Of a stretch of 64,000 bases of DNA, positions 32,804-40,964 are shown in pieces. Source of the stretch: CAG-177 sp003514385. Its GTDB lineage: Bacteria > Bacillota > Clostridia > Oscillospirales > Acutalibacteraceae. The notes beneath the pieces are model-generated. The model was not told the origin of the DNA and made no database searches. It saw only the letters and a program-made list of their open reading frames with translations. A program made the translations under genes and the position numbers. The stretch covers positions 186,001-250,000 of the forward strand of contig JBPPLN010000002.1 of assembly GCA_051920445.1 (NCBI GenBank). Direction: 5' to 3'. Each line of letters begins with the position of its first letter. Within the stretch, counting starts at the first letter, position 1.

Positions 32804-33490
32804 TCACTGATGCGTTTTGAAATAGTCGTCCGAAACATCGCGCAGGAAACGATACATCGGCGCGAATTTTTTGTATATCCCCTCGAGGCGGGTTATTATC
32901 CCGTCGTTCCCGATATCGGAAAGCTCATCGGAGGCGAACACAAAATAGAGATACTTTGCGTTGTAGAAATTTTCAAGTCCTGCGGGGCAATCGGGCTTCG
33001 GGCGCTTATAGCACTCGGCATCAAGCATGGCTCCCGTTGAAAGAGCCGATTTCACAGCCTTCTTGAAGCCATCCGGGTCATTTCGCAGATGCTCTCTGAA
33101 AACCTCCATATAATCCGCCGAGACTTCGTATGTTCCGACGCCGCACGACCACGCTTGCGGAGTGACCTCGAACCACATGCACGGATACATGTGCCACTCT
33201 TTTTTCGGACGCATGAACATTATCCACATATTCTCGCGGTAGAGGTGCTTGTCGTGGGTATAGCGCGTATCGCGGCGCACCCTCGACACCATCTTCGTCG
33301 GTATAGTATTCATGAACGGGTCAATGTCAAGCATCATGTCGCTGAGCGACGCCGCTATCTGGCGCATAGGCACTGTCATATCCGCCTTTATCTTCTCTTT
33401 GTTCTCCTCATAGAACGCCTTTGAATCATTGAAGCGGTTGAGCTGCATGAGAAAAAGCGTATCTTGAGTTATTCCCTTGAAATCGCTCAT
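32804..33490 (-). CDS. DUF2461 family protein
   Basis: A 228-residue protein of DUF2461: FNDSKAFYEENKEKIKADM, the basic VRRDTRYTHDKHLYREN, PCMWFEVTPQAWSCGVGTYE and LENFYNAKYLYFVF are the conserved parts. The function is unknown. The ATG overlaps the upstream gene's stop by one base (TGATG). It lies between the methionine gamma-lyase-like gene and the TPR gene in the operon. Confidence 0.9.
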   Translation of the reverse strand: MSDFKGITQDTLFLMQLNRFNDSKAFYEENKEKIKADMTVPMRQIAASLSDMMLDIDPFMNTIPTKMVSRVRRDTRYTHDKHLYRENMWIMFMRPKKEWHMYPCMWFEVTPQAWSCGVGTYEVSADYMEVFREHLRNDPDGFKKAVKSALSTGAMLDAECYKRPKPDCPAGLENFYNAKYLYFVFASDELSDIGNDGIITRLEGIYKKFAPMYRFLRDVSDDYFKTHQ

Positions 33491-34755
33491 CAGATAAGTC
33501 CCCTGTCGTGCATCGCCTGCGCCGCGAGCATGACGCCCGCCTTGGCGCTGTGGAAATTGAAGCCGCCCTGCATCCATGCGGCATAAGGCTCTCTGAGCGG
33601 AGCATCCGCAGAGAGCTCTATTGACGAGCCCATGGTGAACGCGCCCGCCGCCATAATGACCTGGCTGTCATAGCCGGGCATATCCCACGGCTCGGGCACG
33701 ACAAACGAATCGACCGGCGCACCCGCCTGCATTCCCTGGCAGAATGCGATAAGTGCTTCGGGCGTTCTGAGCTGGACGGTCTGGATGATATCAAATCGCT
33801 CCTCATCGCTTGTCGGAGTAACATCAAAGCCAAACTCCTCAAACAGCGCGGCGGCAAAGACTGCGGTCTTGAGCGCCTCGCCGACGATATGGGGCGAGTT
33901 GAATATACCCATGAACAGCTCTCTGTTCTGACCGAGCGACGCGCCGACCTCTCTGCCGAGACCGGGGACGGTGGCTCTGTAGGCGCATTTCTCGACAAGA
34001 TCCGCCTTGCCCGCTATGTAGCCGCCGTTCTTGGCTATTCCGCCGCCGGCGTTCTTTATGAGCGAGCCCGCCATTATATCCGCGCCGACCTGCACGGGCT
34101 CGACGCGCTGGACGAACTCGCCGTAGCAGTTATCGACAAAAACTATCGAATTGGATACACTCTTGACTGCCTTTGCAATCTCGGCTATCTTCTCGACCGA
34201 GAGGCTCGGGCGCAGGGTATAGCCGCGCGAACGCTGGATATAGACGAGCTTCGGCTGCTTTGCCTTCACCGCTTCGGTTATCGCGGGAATATCCGGCTCG
34301 CCGTCTGAATTTAAATCGACCTGCTCATATTTCACACCGAAATCTTTTAGCGAACCCATGCCCTCTCCGGTGATGCCGATAACGGGATGTATAGTGTCAT
34401 AGGGCTGACCGGTGACGCTGAGCATTGTGTCGCCGGGGCGAAGAAGCCCGAAGAGCGCGACGCCGAGCGTATGCGTGCCGCAGGCGAAGCTGTGGCGCAC
34501 AAGAGCCGCCTCAGCGCCGAACGCGCTCGCAAAAACTTTATCGAGCGTCTCGCGTCCGCGGTCGCCGTAGCCGTAACCCGTGGTCTCGGTGAAATGGCTC
34601 TCGCTGACCCTGTTTTCGATAAAAGCGGCGAGCACCTTCTGCTGATTATACTCAGTGTTTTTCTCAATTCGCGCGAAGCTGTGTTCGGCGCGCTCAAGAG
34701 CCCTTTCGGAAGCATTGAGTATTTTCTCATCAAATTTGAAAAATGTCTGTTCCAT
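33490..34755 (-). CDS. Methionine gamma-lyase family PLP enzyme (aluminium-resistance protein family)
   Basis: A 421-residue fold-type I PLP enzyme. Features include HFTETTGYGYGDRGRETLD, SFACGTHTL, VYIQRSRGYTLRPSLSV, VFVDNCYGEFVQ and the PLP-lysine region MAGSLIKNAGGGIA. The YnbB-like family is annotated as aluminium resistance or methionine gamma-lyase-like; its real substrate is uncertain. The start at 34755 is set by AGGAA upstream and the family N-terminus. One base separates it from the GNAT gene. Confidence 0.9.
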   Translation of the reverse strand: MEQTFFKFDEKILNASERALERAEHSFARIEKNTEYNQQKVLAAFIENRVSESHFTETTGYGYGDRGRETLDKVFASAFGAEAALVRHSFACGTHTLGVALFGLLRPGDTMLSVTGQPYDTIHPVIGITGEGMGSLKDFGVKYEQVDLNSDGEPDIPAITEAVKAKQPKLVYIQRSRGYTLRPSLSVEKIAEIAKAVKSVSNSIVFVDNCYGEFVQRVEPVQVGADIMAGSLIKNAGGGIAKNGGYIAGKADLVEKCAYRATVPGLGREVGASLGQNRELFMGIFNSPHIVGEALKTAVFAAALFEEFGFDVTPTSDEERFDIIQTVQLRTPEALIAFCQGMQAGAPVDSFVVPEPWDMPGYDSQVIMAAGAFTMGSSIELSADAPLREPYAAWMQGGFNFHSAKAGVMLAAQAMHDRGLI

Positions 34756-34756
34756 G

Positions 34757-35521
34757 TTATATTTCCTGTTCTGTATCATATTCGGCCCATCTGCCGACGG
34801 GCACAAAGCCCGATTTTTTATAAAACTCAACTATGCTGCCGTCCTTGCAGAAGAGCTCGACCCGCCTGCCATCGGACGAATATCTTTCGGCAAGCGTCAG
34901 CACCGCTTCGCCGCCGAGTCCCCTGCCGCGCATATCCTTGCGCGCCGCAACGCAGCCGAGAAAGGCTGCCGAATCGGCAACAAACAGAGCGCAGGCGCAC
35001 GCCGCAAGCGTTTTGCCGCTGTATATCACGCTCCACTGAGCGGTATTCCGGTTCATGCGCCTAGACACATCCGCGATCCACTCATCGCGCCCGCCGAGAC
35101 GGTCAAAGCCAGAAGAAACGAGCAGCGAATATACATCGCGCAGGTCGGGATATCTCGGCATCTGAGCTTCGCCGCGCAGAGGTTTCAAAAGATGCTCAAA
35201 TCGGACTATATTGCCGCTTCTTGTCGGCGAAAGTCCAAGTTTTCCGCACACGCTTTCTTCGCAGGAGAGCGTTGAAAAACCTATGATTTTAAGAAACTGC
35301 CAAAGCTCTTCAAAATCTGCGTTTGATTCGGCGCTCAGCACGACGCTGTCATAGGCACGGCAGACCGCAGCGGTTATAATATCCTCGTCATTCCGCTGAA
35401 CCCAGAACCGAACGGCGGCGGAATCGGCGGAATAAGTTTTCAGATATCCGGCGATTTTCGTGCCGAAAGCGTCGCGGCGGCAAAAATCAAAAAGCTCTTT
35501 TTCTTCAGCCAGTTTAAGCAT
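34757..35521 (-). CDS. GNAT family N-acetyltransferase
   Basis: A 254-residue protein with a C-terminal GNAT domain: ACALFVADSAAFLGCVA, then the acetyl-CoA loop ARKDMRGRGLGGEAVLTLAE and the closing EFYKKSGFVPVG. The N-terminal 120 residues look like a degenerate GNAT-like or FR47-type half. The ATG at 35521 has GGGGAG 7 bases upstream and lies inside the end of the M42 gene (8-base overlap). The substrate is unknown. Confidence 0.85.
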   Translation of the reverse strand: MLKLAEEKELFDFCRRDAFGTKIAGYLKTYSADSAAVRFWVQRNDEDIITAAVCRAYDSVVLSAESNADFEELWQFLKIIGFSTLSCEESVCGKLGLSPTRSGNIVRFEHLLKPLRGEAQMPRYPDLRDVYSLLVSSGFDRLGGRDEWIADVSRRMNRNTAQWSVIYSGKTLAACACALFVADSAAFLGCVAARKDMRGRGLGGEAVLTLAERYSSDGRRVELFCKDGSIVEFYKKSGFVPVGRWAEYDTEQEI

Positions 35522-36536
35522 TGGCAAGCTCCCCGAGCATCACTTTTGCAAGGCGAAGAACATCGTCTCCGTCGCTCATTTTTATCACGCACGAGGGCGA
35601 GTGGAGATATCTGCACGGGAGCGAAACTGCGAGAGTTTTGACTCCACCCGCGCTGACATGGATAGACTTCGCATCGTTTCCGCCGGCAACCATTGTCTTT
35701 GTCTGTATCTTTATGCCGTTTTCCTCTGCCTTTTTGAACGCAAGCTCATAGAGGTCGTGGTCATAGATAGTGCCCCTATCCATAAAGCCGACAACTGCGC
35801 CCTCGCCGAGAGCACAAACGCGCTTTTCGCCGTCAACGCCCGGAATATCCGCGGCGGTCGTAGTTTCGAGCACGATGGCATAATCGGGTCTGATGCTGAA
35901 CGCCGAAGCTTTCGCGCCGCGCGTGCCTATCTCCTCCTGAACGCTGAACGAGAAATCCGCGTCATACTCGAGCTCGCTCTTTATCATCTCAATCATCACG
36001 GCGCAGCCCATTCTGTCATCGAGCGCTCTGCCCTGAACGAATCCGTCGCCAAACTTTCTTATTCCCGAGTCGAACACTACAGTATCGCCCAAAGAGACAT
36101 GTTCGCGCGCCTCGTCCGCCGACTCCGCGCCGATATCGATATACATCTCATCAGCCTTGGGCATATCGAGTTCTTCTTCTTTGGAAAGCATATGAATCGG
36201 CTTGAGACCGACAACGCCGCTTATCTCTTTATCGCCGACCTTCACGCTTCTGCCGAGATAAACACGGGGATCGACGCCACCGACGGCAGAAAATTTGAGC
36301 ATACCCTCATCGGTTATATAAGTGACGATCATGCCGACCTCATCCATATGGGCGTCGAACATAACTTTATTTTTCGCGGGGCTCTTTCCCTTTTTGTGCA
36401 CGATAAGATTGCCGAGCGGATCGACGCGCCAATCGGCGAAGCCGTCTATCTCGGAGATTATGAACTCGCGCACCTTATCTTCCCTGCCGGACACGCCGCC
36501 TATCGAGCAGAGTTTTTCAAGCAGTCCGTACATCAT
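35514..36536 (-). CDS. M42 family metallopeptidase (glutamyl aminopeptidase type), copy 1
   Basis: A 340-residue M42 aminopeptidase. The metal ligands are in VMFDAHMDEVGMIV (His/Asp), GRALDDRMGCAVM (bridging Asp), VQEEIGTRGA (Glu base and ligand), VLETTTAADI and SPSCVIKMSD. Such enzymes form 12-mer tetrahedral particles that trim cytosolic peptides. It overlaps the second M42 gene by 4 bases (ATGA). Compared with its neighbour copy it keeps the standard HMDEVG motif. Confidence 0.95.
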   Translation of the reverse strand: MMYGLLEKLCSIGGVSGREDKVREFIISEIDGFADWRVDPLGNLIVHKKGKSPAKNKVMFDAHMDEVGMIVTYITDEGMLKFSAVGGVDPRVYLGRSVKVGDKEISGVVGLKPIHMLSKEEELDMPKADEMYIDIGAESADEAREHVSLGDTVVFDSGIRKFGDGFVQGRALDDRMGCAVMIEMIKSELEYDADFSFSVQEEIGTRGAKASAFSIRPDYAIVLETTTAADIPGVDGEKRVCALGEGAVVGFMDRGTIYDHDLYELAFKKAEENGIKIQTKTMVAGGNDAKSIHVSAGGVKTLAVSLPCRYLHSPSCVIKMSDGDDVLRLAKVMLGELANA

Positions 36537-37561
36537 GCGCGCCCCCTTTCGATTATATATGCCGCCATAAGTCGGGCGACGGCTTCGATATCATTTAGAT
36601 CGACTATTTCAGCCGCAGTGTGCATATTTCTCTGCGGAATAGAGATGAGTCCCATTCTGACTCCGCTTCCTGCAATTTGAATCTCGTCGGCGTTGGTGCC
36701 CGTACTGCCGCTCATGACCTCGCACTGGCGCGCGATGCCGTTTTCGTCAGCGATGCGCTCAAGGGTGCGGGACATCGAATAATCGAGCGAGGGCGAGAAG
36801 CCTATCATCGCGCCGCCGCCGAGCTTGCCGCACTTCTCTTTTTTGAGTCCGGGAGCCATGGCGAAGCTGACATCAACGGCGATAGCCTCGTCGGGCGCCG
36901 CCGCAAAGCCGCCCGCCGCCGCGCCGCTGCCGCCGGTCTCCTCCTGAGACGAAAACAGCACGCTGATGCGGCATCCGTGATTTTTATCTTTGAGCAGCTC
37001 AAGGCAGCGAAGTATCGCCGCAACGCCCGCTCTGTCATCGAGCGCGGCGCAGCTGACTCTGCCGCCGAGCAGCTCTTTCGGGGTGCTGTTGACGGTGATG
37101 CGCATACCGGGGCGCACGATCTTTTTGACCTCGTCTGCGGTCATGCCGACATCTATCGAAAGGTCTTCAATCTTTTTCGCTTTTTTGTCATCGTCACCCG
37201 AGGCGAGGTGCGGCGGAGTCGAAGTTATCACGCCGAAAAGAGGCTCGTCGCCCCACACAGTCACCTGTTCTGCGGCGAGAACTCGCGCATCTATTCCGCC
37301 GACGCGCGCAAATTTTATAAAGCCGCTGTCGTCGATAGCGGTAACGGTCATTCCTATTCTGTCTATATGAGCGTCGAGCAGGATATGCACCCCGTCGCCG
37401 CCCGTGTCTCCGCACACACTGCCGAGCACATCGATATGAGCGGGCATATACTCTTCGAGCATGGATTTTGCAAGCAAAGCCGCCTCATTTTCATTGCCGG
37501 AGGTTCCGTTTGCGCCCGCAAGCGCCAAAACAACGGCTTTCAGATCTTTATTTTCGAGCAA
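36533..37561 (-). CDS. M42 family metallopeptidase, copy 2 (paralogue)
   Basis: A 342-residue paralogue of the next gene. The ligands are LLDAHIDRIGMTV, SCAALDDRAGVAAI, SSQEETGGSGA and PQRNMHTAAEIVD. The first metal motif is HIDRIG, not HMDEVG, so specificity probably differs. A TTG at 37561 is the likely start (GGAAG upstream, family N-terminus). First gene of the eight-gene operon. Two M42 paralogues side by side suggest hetero-oligomers or split specificity (inference). Confidence 0.93.
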   Translation of the reverse strand: MLENKDLKAVVLALAGANGTSGNENEAALLAKSMLEEYMPAHIDVLGSVCGDTGGDGVHILLDAHIDRIGMTVTAIDDSGFIKFARVGGIDARVLAAEQVTVWGDEPLFGVITSTPPHLASGDDDKKAKKIEDLSIDVGMTADEVKKIVRPGMRITVNSTPKELLGGRVSCAALDDRAGVAAILRCLELLKDKNHGCRISVLFSSQEETGGSGAAAGGFAAAPDEAIAVDVSFAMAPGLKKEKCGKLGGGAMIGFSPSLDYSMSRTLERIADENGIARQCEVMSGSTGTNADEIQIAGSGVRMGLISIPQRNMHTAAEIVDLNDIEAVARLMAAYIIERGRA

Positions 37562-37662
37562 TTTCCATCTTCCTTTCTAAAAATTAAGTTGAAAATTATG
37601 AGAATATGGAGTATTATGATAATCGACAAACAAGTCAAGTCCATTGTATTGGAGAGATAGCA

Positions 37663-38721
37663 ATGAGTCAGTCACATCACCATCATCACCACAGAAAAAA
37701 GACGAAGAAAAAGGTTATTATAACAATAGCCGTTATTCTTCTCGTCATAGCGATTCCGCTGACTGCGGGACTGATCACAGTCAACCACTATCTGAGCAAG
37801 ATAAACTATGAGGAAGAGACAAAGGACATCAATCCGGAGCTCACAGAGAATCTCTCAGACCCGAACGCGGACAAGGATATATCCGAAAATATAGACGACC
37901 CGCGCATGTGGTATAACGACAACATAATCAACATTCTGCTCATCGGACGCGATCTCGGTCACGGTTCTAAATATTATTCCCGCGCCGACTCGGTCATAGT
38001 CGTTTCGATAAATAAGCTCAACAATGACATCAAGCTCGTCTCACTTTCCAGAGCAACCTATGTCTCCATCCCCGGTCACGGCAACGCCAGACTAAACGCG
38101 GCGCATGCCTACGGCGGATCGAAGCTGCTTATCGACACGATAGAGCAAAACTACAAAATAAGGATCGACCACTATGTGAGCATCGACTTTGACGGATTCA
38201 TCAAAGCCATTGACGCACTCGGCGGAGTCGATATAGCGCTGACAGAGAGCGAAGTGAAAGCTCTCTCGCCGATACTCAAGCAGAATGGCACCGTAGTAGA
38301 GGGCGCCGGAACCTATCACCTCAACGGCAACGAGGCGCTCGAATATGCCCGCCTGCGTGAGATAGACAGCGACAGAGCGAGAACCGAGCGTCAAAGAACG
38401 ATTCTCATGTCAATCTTCTCGAAATTCAAGAAAATGTATTCGACCGAAAACTATTCGACCCTGCTCAGCAAGAGCACAAAGTTCCTCGATCAGGTTCTGC
38501 CGCTCGTGAGCACCGATTTCACAAAGAGCGAGATAATCAGCCAAGCAACGACCTACGCAGGATATCTCAACTGGCCTGTAACCGAGGCTATCATCCCGAG
38601 AGACAAGACTCCGTTGACAAAGATAAACGGCGTTGAGGTGCTTATAGTCAACTGGGCGAAGGTCAAGAATGACATTCACGAAGTCCTCTATCCCGGCATT
38701 GAGCCCCAGGAGCAATCCTGA
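37663..38721 (+). CDS. LCP family protein (LytR-CpsA-Psr) with natural hexahistidine N-terminus
   Basis: A 352-residue membrane-anchored LCP phosphotransferase, which links teichoic acid or capsule precursors to peptidoglycan. A cytosolic head MSQSHHHHHHRKKTKKK precedes a TM helix (VIITIAVILLVIAIPLTAGL). The extracellular LCP domain has NILLIGRDLGHGSKYYSRADS, KLVSLSRATYV, FDGFIKAIDALGGVDI and the Arg-rich EYARLREIDSDRARTERQR. The start at 37663 has GGAGAG upstream. The six consecutive His codons (mixed CAC/CAT) are native. It is alone and divergent from the M42 operon. Confidence 0.94.
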   Translation: MSQSHHHHHHRKKTKKKVIITIAVILLVIAIPLTAGLITVNHYLSKINYEEETKDINPELTENLSDPNADKDISENIDDPRMWYNDNIINILLIGRDLGHGSKYYSRADSVIVVSINKLNNDIKLVSLSRATYVSIPGHGNARLNAAHAYGGSKLLIDTIEQNYKIRIDHYVSIDFDGFIKAIDALGGVDIALTESEVKALSPILKQNGTVVEGAGTYHLNGNEALEYARLREIDSDRARTERQRTILMSIFSKFKKMYSTENYSTLLSKSTKFLDQVLPLVSTDFTKSEIISQATTYAGYLNWPVTEAIIPRDKTPLTKINGVEVLIVNWAKVKNDIHEVLYPGIEPQEQS

Positions 38722-38740
38722 GGCTCATAGATAGAATAAT

Positions 38741-40018
38741 TTACAGCTCGACGCCGCCGACAGGGCGAACCGAGAGAATATAGCACGAACCCGAACCGAA
38801 TACTTTTTCCATCAGGTCTTTGTACTCATCAAGCTTATTGAGCGGTACAAAGGCCTGAATTGTTCCTGCGAAGCCACCGCCGTGGACTCGCCATGCGCCG
38901 CAGCCGTCAAGCAGCTTTTCGCTCAACGAAAGCGCGAGCGACACAGGCTGTTCGGACGTCTTCTTGCAGGAATAGACATTCTGGTTGTACATATATGAAG
39001 AGCGTCCGCTCTCGATAATATATTTCTTAAAGGTCTCGAAGTCGCCCGCCTTGAGTGCGGCTGCCTGCTTCTCGACGCGCGCGTTGTCGCCATAGAAATG
39101 CATGGCGCGAAGCACTGCTCTGTCGCCGCAGGAAGAGCGGATATCAGCTATGTTCTTCATGAACTCGTCCTCGTCAACCTCGCGCAGGACGCTCTTGCCA
39201 AGATATTCGGCGACGCTCTCCATCTCCTTGCGCACGGCGGCATACTCATCCGTAAGGTCGGAATGGCTTCCGCCGGTGTCTACGATGCAAAGGGCATATC
39301 CGCAGGAAGCAAAATCAAAATCGAGCTTCTCGATAACGGGATTGGCAGGGTCGGCAAAGTCGATCTCAACGAACGAGCCGACCGAGCTTGTCATCTGGTC
39401 GAGCAGACCGCAAGGCTTGCCGAAGAACTTGTTCTCCGCCGCCTGAGCTATCTGCGCGATTTCAACATCGCTCACCTTGCCGTCATTAAACAGATGGTTA
39501 AGAATAGTTCCGAGCAGGACTTCAAACGCCGCAGAGGACGAAAGGCCCGAGCCGGAGAGCACATCGGACGCTGTCGCCGCATCGAATGCGCCGATATTAT
39601 ATCCGCGCGACTTGAACTCGGCGCACACGCCGCGGACAAGTGCCTTTGACTTGCCGAACTCGGCTTCGTGCGGTTCGAGGTCGCTGATATCGATCGTGTC
39701 CATGGCGTAGCCTTCGCTCTTGACATTGACTACGGTGCCCTCGCCCTTCGCGGCAACGGCTATAGCGTCAAGATTGACGCTCGCGGCAAGCACGCGGCCG
39801 TGGTTATGGTCAGTGTGGTTGCCGCCGATTTCGGTTCTGCCGGGTGCGCTGAAGAGACCCGCCTCGCGACTCGAACCGTAAAACTCCTCGAACTCGCCGA
39901 TAACGCGGCAATAGCGCTTTTTCTGAGCATCGACGGTGCCGGACGGATAGAGCTTTGAAAGCTTGGCGTCATATGCGCCGTCGGTCATTCTTTTTTTCAG
40001 GACATCTGTGGTATACAT
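38741..40018 (-). CDS. galK: Galactokinase
   Basis: A 425-residue GHMP kinase. The galactokinase signature APGRTEIGGNHTDHNHG is at about residues 58-74, the ATP loop LSGSGLSSSAAFE in the middle and VHGGGFAGTIQAF near the C-terminus. It makes galactose 1-phosphate, first step of the Leloir route. Galactose would come from the GH2 and GH27 enzymes of this window. It has about 35 extra N-terminal residues compared with E. coli GalK, as common in Clostridia. It is convergent with the LCP gene, 19 bases apart, with no terminator seen. Confidence 0.94.
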   Translation of the reverse strand: MYTTDVLKKRMTDGAYDAKLSKLYPSGTVDAQKKRYCRVIGEFEEFYGSSREAGLFSAPGRTEIGGNHTDHNHGRVLAASVNLDAIAVAAKGEGTVVNVKSEGYAMDTIDISDLEPHEAEFGKSKALVRGVCAEFKSRGYNIGAFDAATASDVLSGSGLSSSAAFEVLLGTILNHLFNDGKVSDVEIAQIAQAAENKFFGKPCGLLDQMTSSVGSFVEIDFADPANPVIEKLDFDFASCGYALCIVDTGGSHSDLTDEYAAVRKEMESVAEYLGKSVLREVDEDEFMKNIADIRSSCGDRAVLRAMHFYGDNARVEKQAAALKAGDFETFKKYIIESGRSSYMYNQNVYSCKKTSEQPVSLALSLSEKLLDGCGAWRVHGGGFAGTIQAFVPLNKLDEYKDLMEKVFGSGSCYILSVRPVGGVEL

Positions 40019-40039
40019 AAATCTACCTCGTTTCCGTGA

Positions 40040-40783
40040 TTAATTATCTTCATTTTTCTTTGAGCTTGAAACGCTCTTTTCAACTAAAAGCCATATGAGG
40101 TTGACGCACAAAAGCGATGCGCCGCTTATGGTCAGGGCTATCATCAGGGGCACAAGGAACGCAGACGAGAGCGGATCGAAAACGTTAGTACCCATGAAAG
40201 TATAGGACAGCAGCTTCGGCGCAAAGCCCGCCGCCGAGAGCAGGATGAACTGCCAATAAGGAAACCTGAGCGAGCCGTAAATCCGGCTGACGCTGCCGAG
40301 CGGGAATCCGGGGATAAGCCGCAGGGCAAAAAGCAGAGCCTTGTTGACCTTGCCGGAGCTCTCGATTATCTTTCTGGCGCGTTCATTCTTGCTGATTATC
40401 TTCCATGCGTTCCCGCTGCCGAACTTCATACCCTCGAAATATTTGATGCTCATCATAATGATAATTCCGAGGAAGTTCACTATCAACGCCCAATATGACG
40501 GCAGAACAGCACCTGTAAGGACGCAGATTGCCGAGACCGCGAGGAACGGGATAAAGGTGCGCACAAGGAAGACTATCAGCATGGCGAGCACGAACTTCCA
40601 GCTGACGCCGAGCGACTGTATGAACTGCTCTGCTTCAAGCAGCTTTTCCTGATAGACCTTATACCAGAGCCACAGCTGGTCATATCTCAGCAGATAGACA
40701 ACTACCGAGACGGCCGCGGCGGATATAAGCAATGCGATGCCCGCGGCGTTCATTATGCCGCTTCGTGTCCAATGCTTTTTCAA
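40040..40783 (-). CDS. TVP38/TMEM64 family (VTT/DedA-like) membrane protein
   Basis: A 247-residue protein with five to six TM helices and the VTT domain core: FIPFLAVSAICVLTGAVLP, the conserved LRLIPGFPLGSVSRIYG (R...PGxP...NY-like motif) and a following LSAAGFAPKLLSYTFMG. Related DedA/VTT proteins act as lipid scramblases or flippases (for example undecaprenyl phosphate), which may apply here. The tail is basic and acidic, KSVSSSKKNEDN. It precedes galK by 21 bases on the same strand. Confidence 0.88.
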   Translation of the reverse strand: MKKHWTRSGIMNAAGIALLISAAAVSVVVYLLRYDQLWLWYKVYQEKLLEAEQFIQSLGVSWKFVLAMLIVFLVRTFIPFLAVSAICVLTGAVLPSYWALIVNFLGIIIMMSIKYFEGMKFGSGNAWKIISKNERARKIIESSGKVNKALLFALRLIPGFPLGSVSRIYGSLRFPYWQFILLSAAGFAPKLLSYTFMGTNVFDPLSSAFLVPLMIALTISGASLLCVNLIWLLVEKSVSSSKKNEDN

Positions 40784-40873
40784 GCCTTCACCTCAACAAA
40801 AGTTTACATATAATTGTATAACATATTTCAGATCTTTTCAACTCAAACCGCACAAATTTTGGCGCAAATATCT

Positions 40874-40901
40874 TTTAAGCGAACGCACAATATGATATAA
40901 T
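40874..40901 (+). promoter_or_regulatory. Extended -10 promoter of the patatin gene
   Basis: TGATATAAT (TATAAT at 40896-40901) with a weak -35 TTTAAG 16 bases upstream. Confidence 0.6.
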
Positions 40902-40964
40902 AGTATCATGATGTGTAATATGCACACAGACATATTATTCAACAGGTCAAGAGGAGGAATTTTC

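Noticed and set aside
35460..36680. Plus-strand frame (406 codons) over the M42 peptidase
   Set aside because: Antisense shadow; metal-ligand motifs are on the reverse strand.
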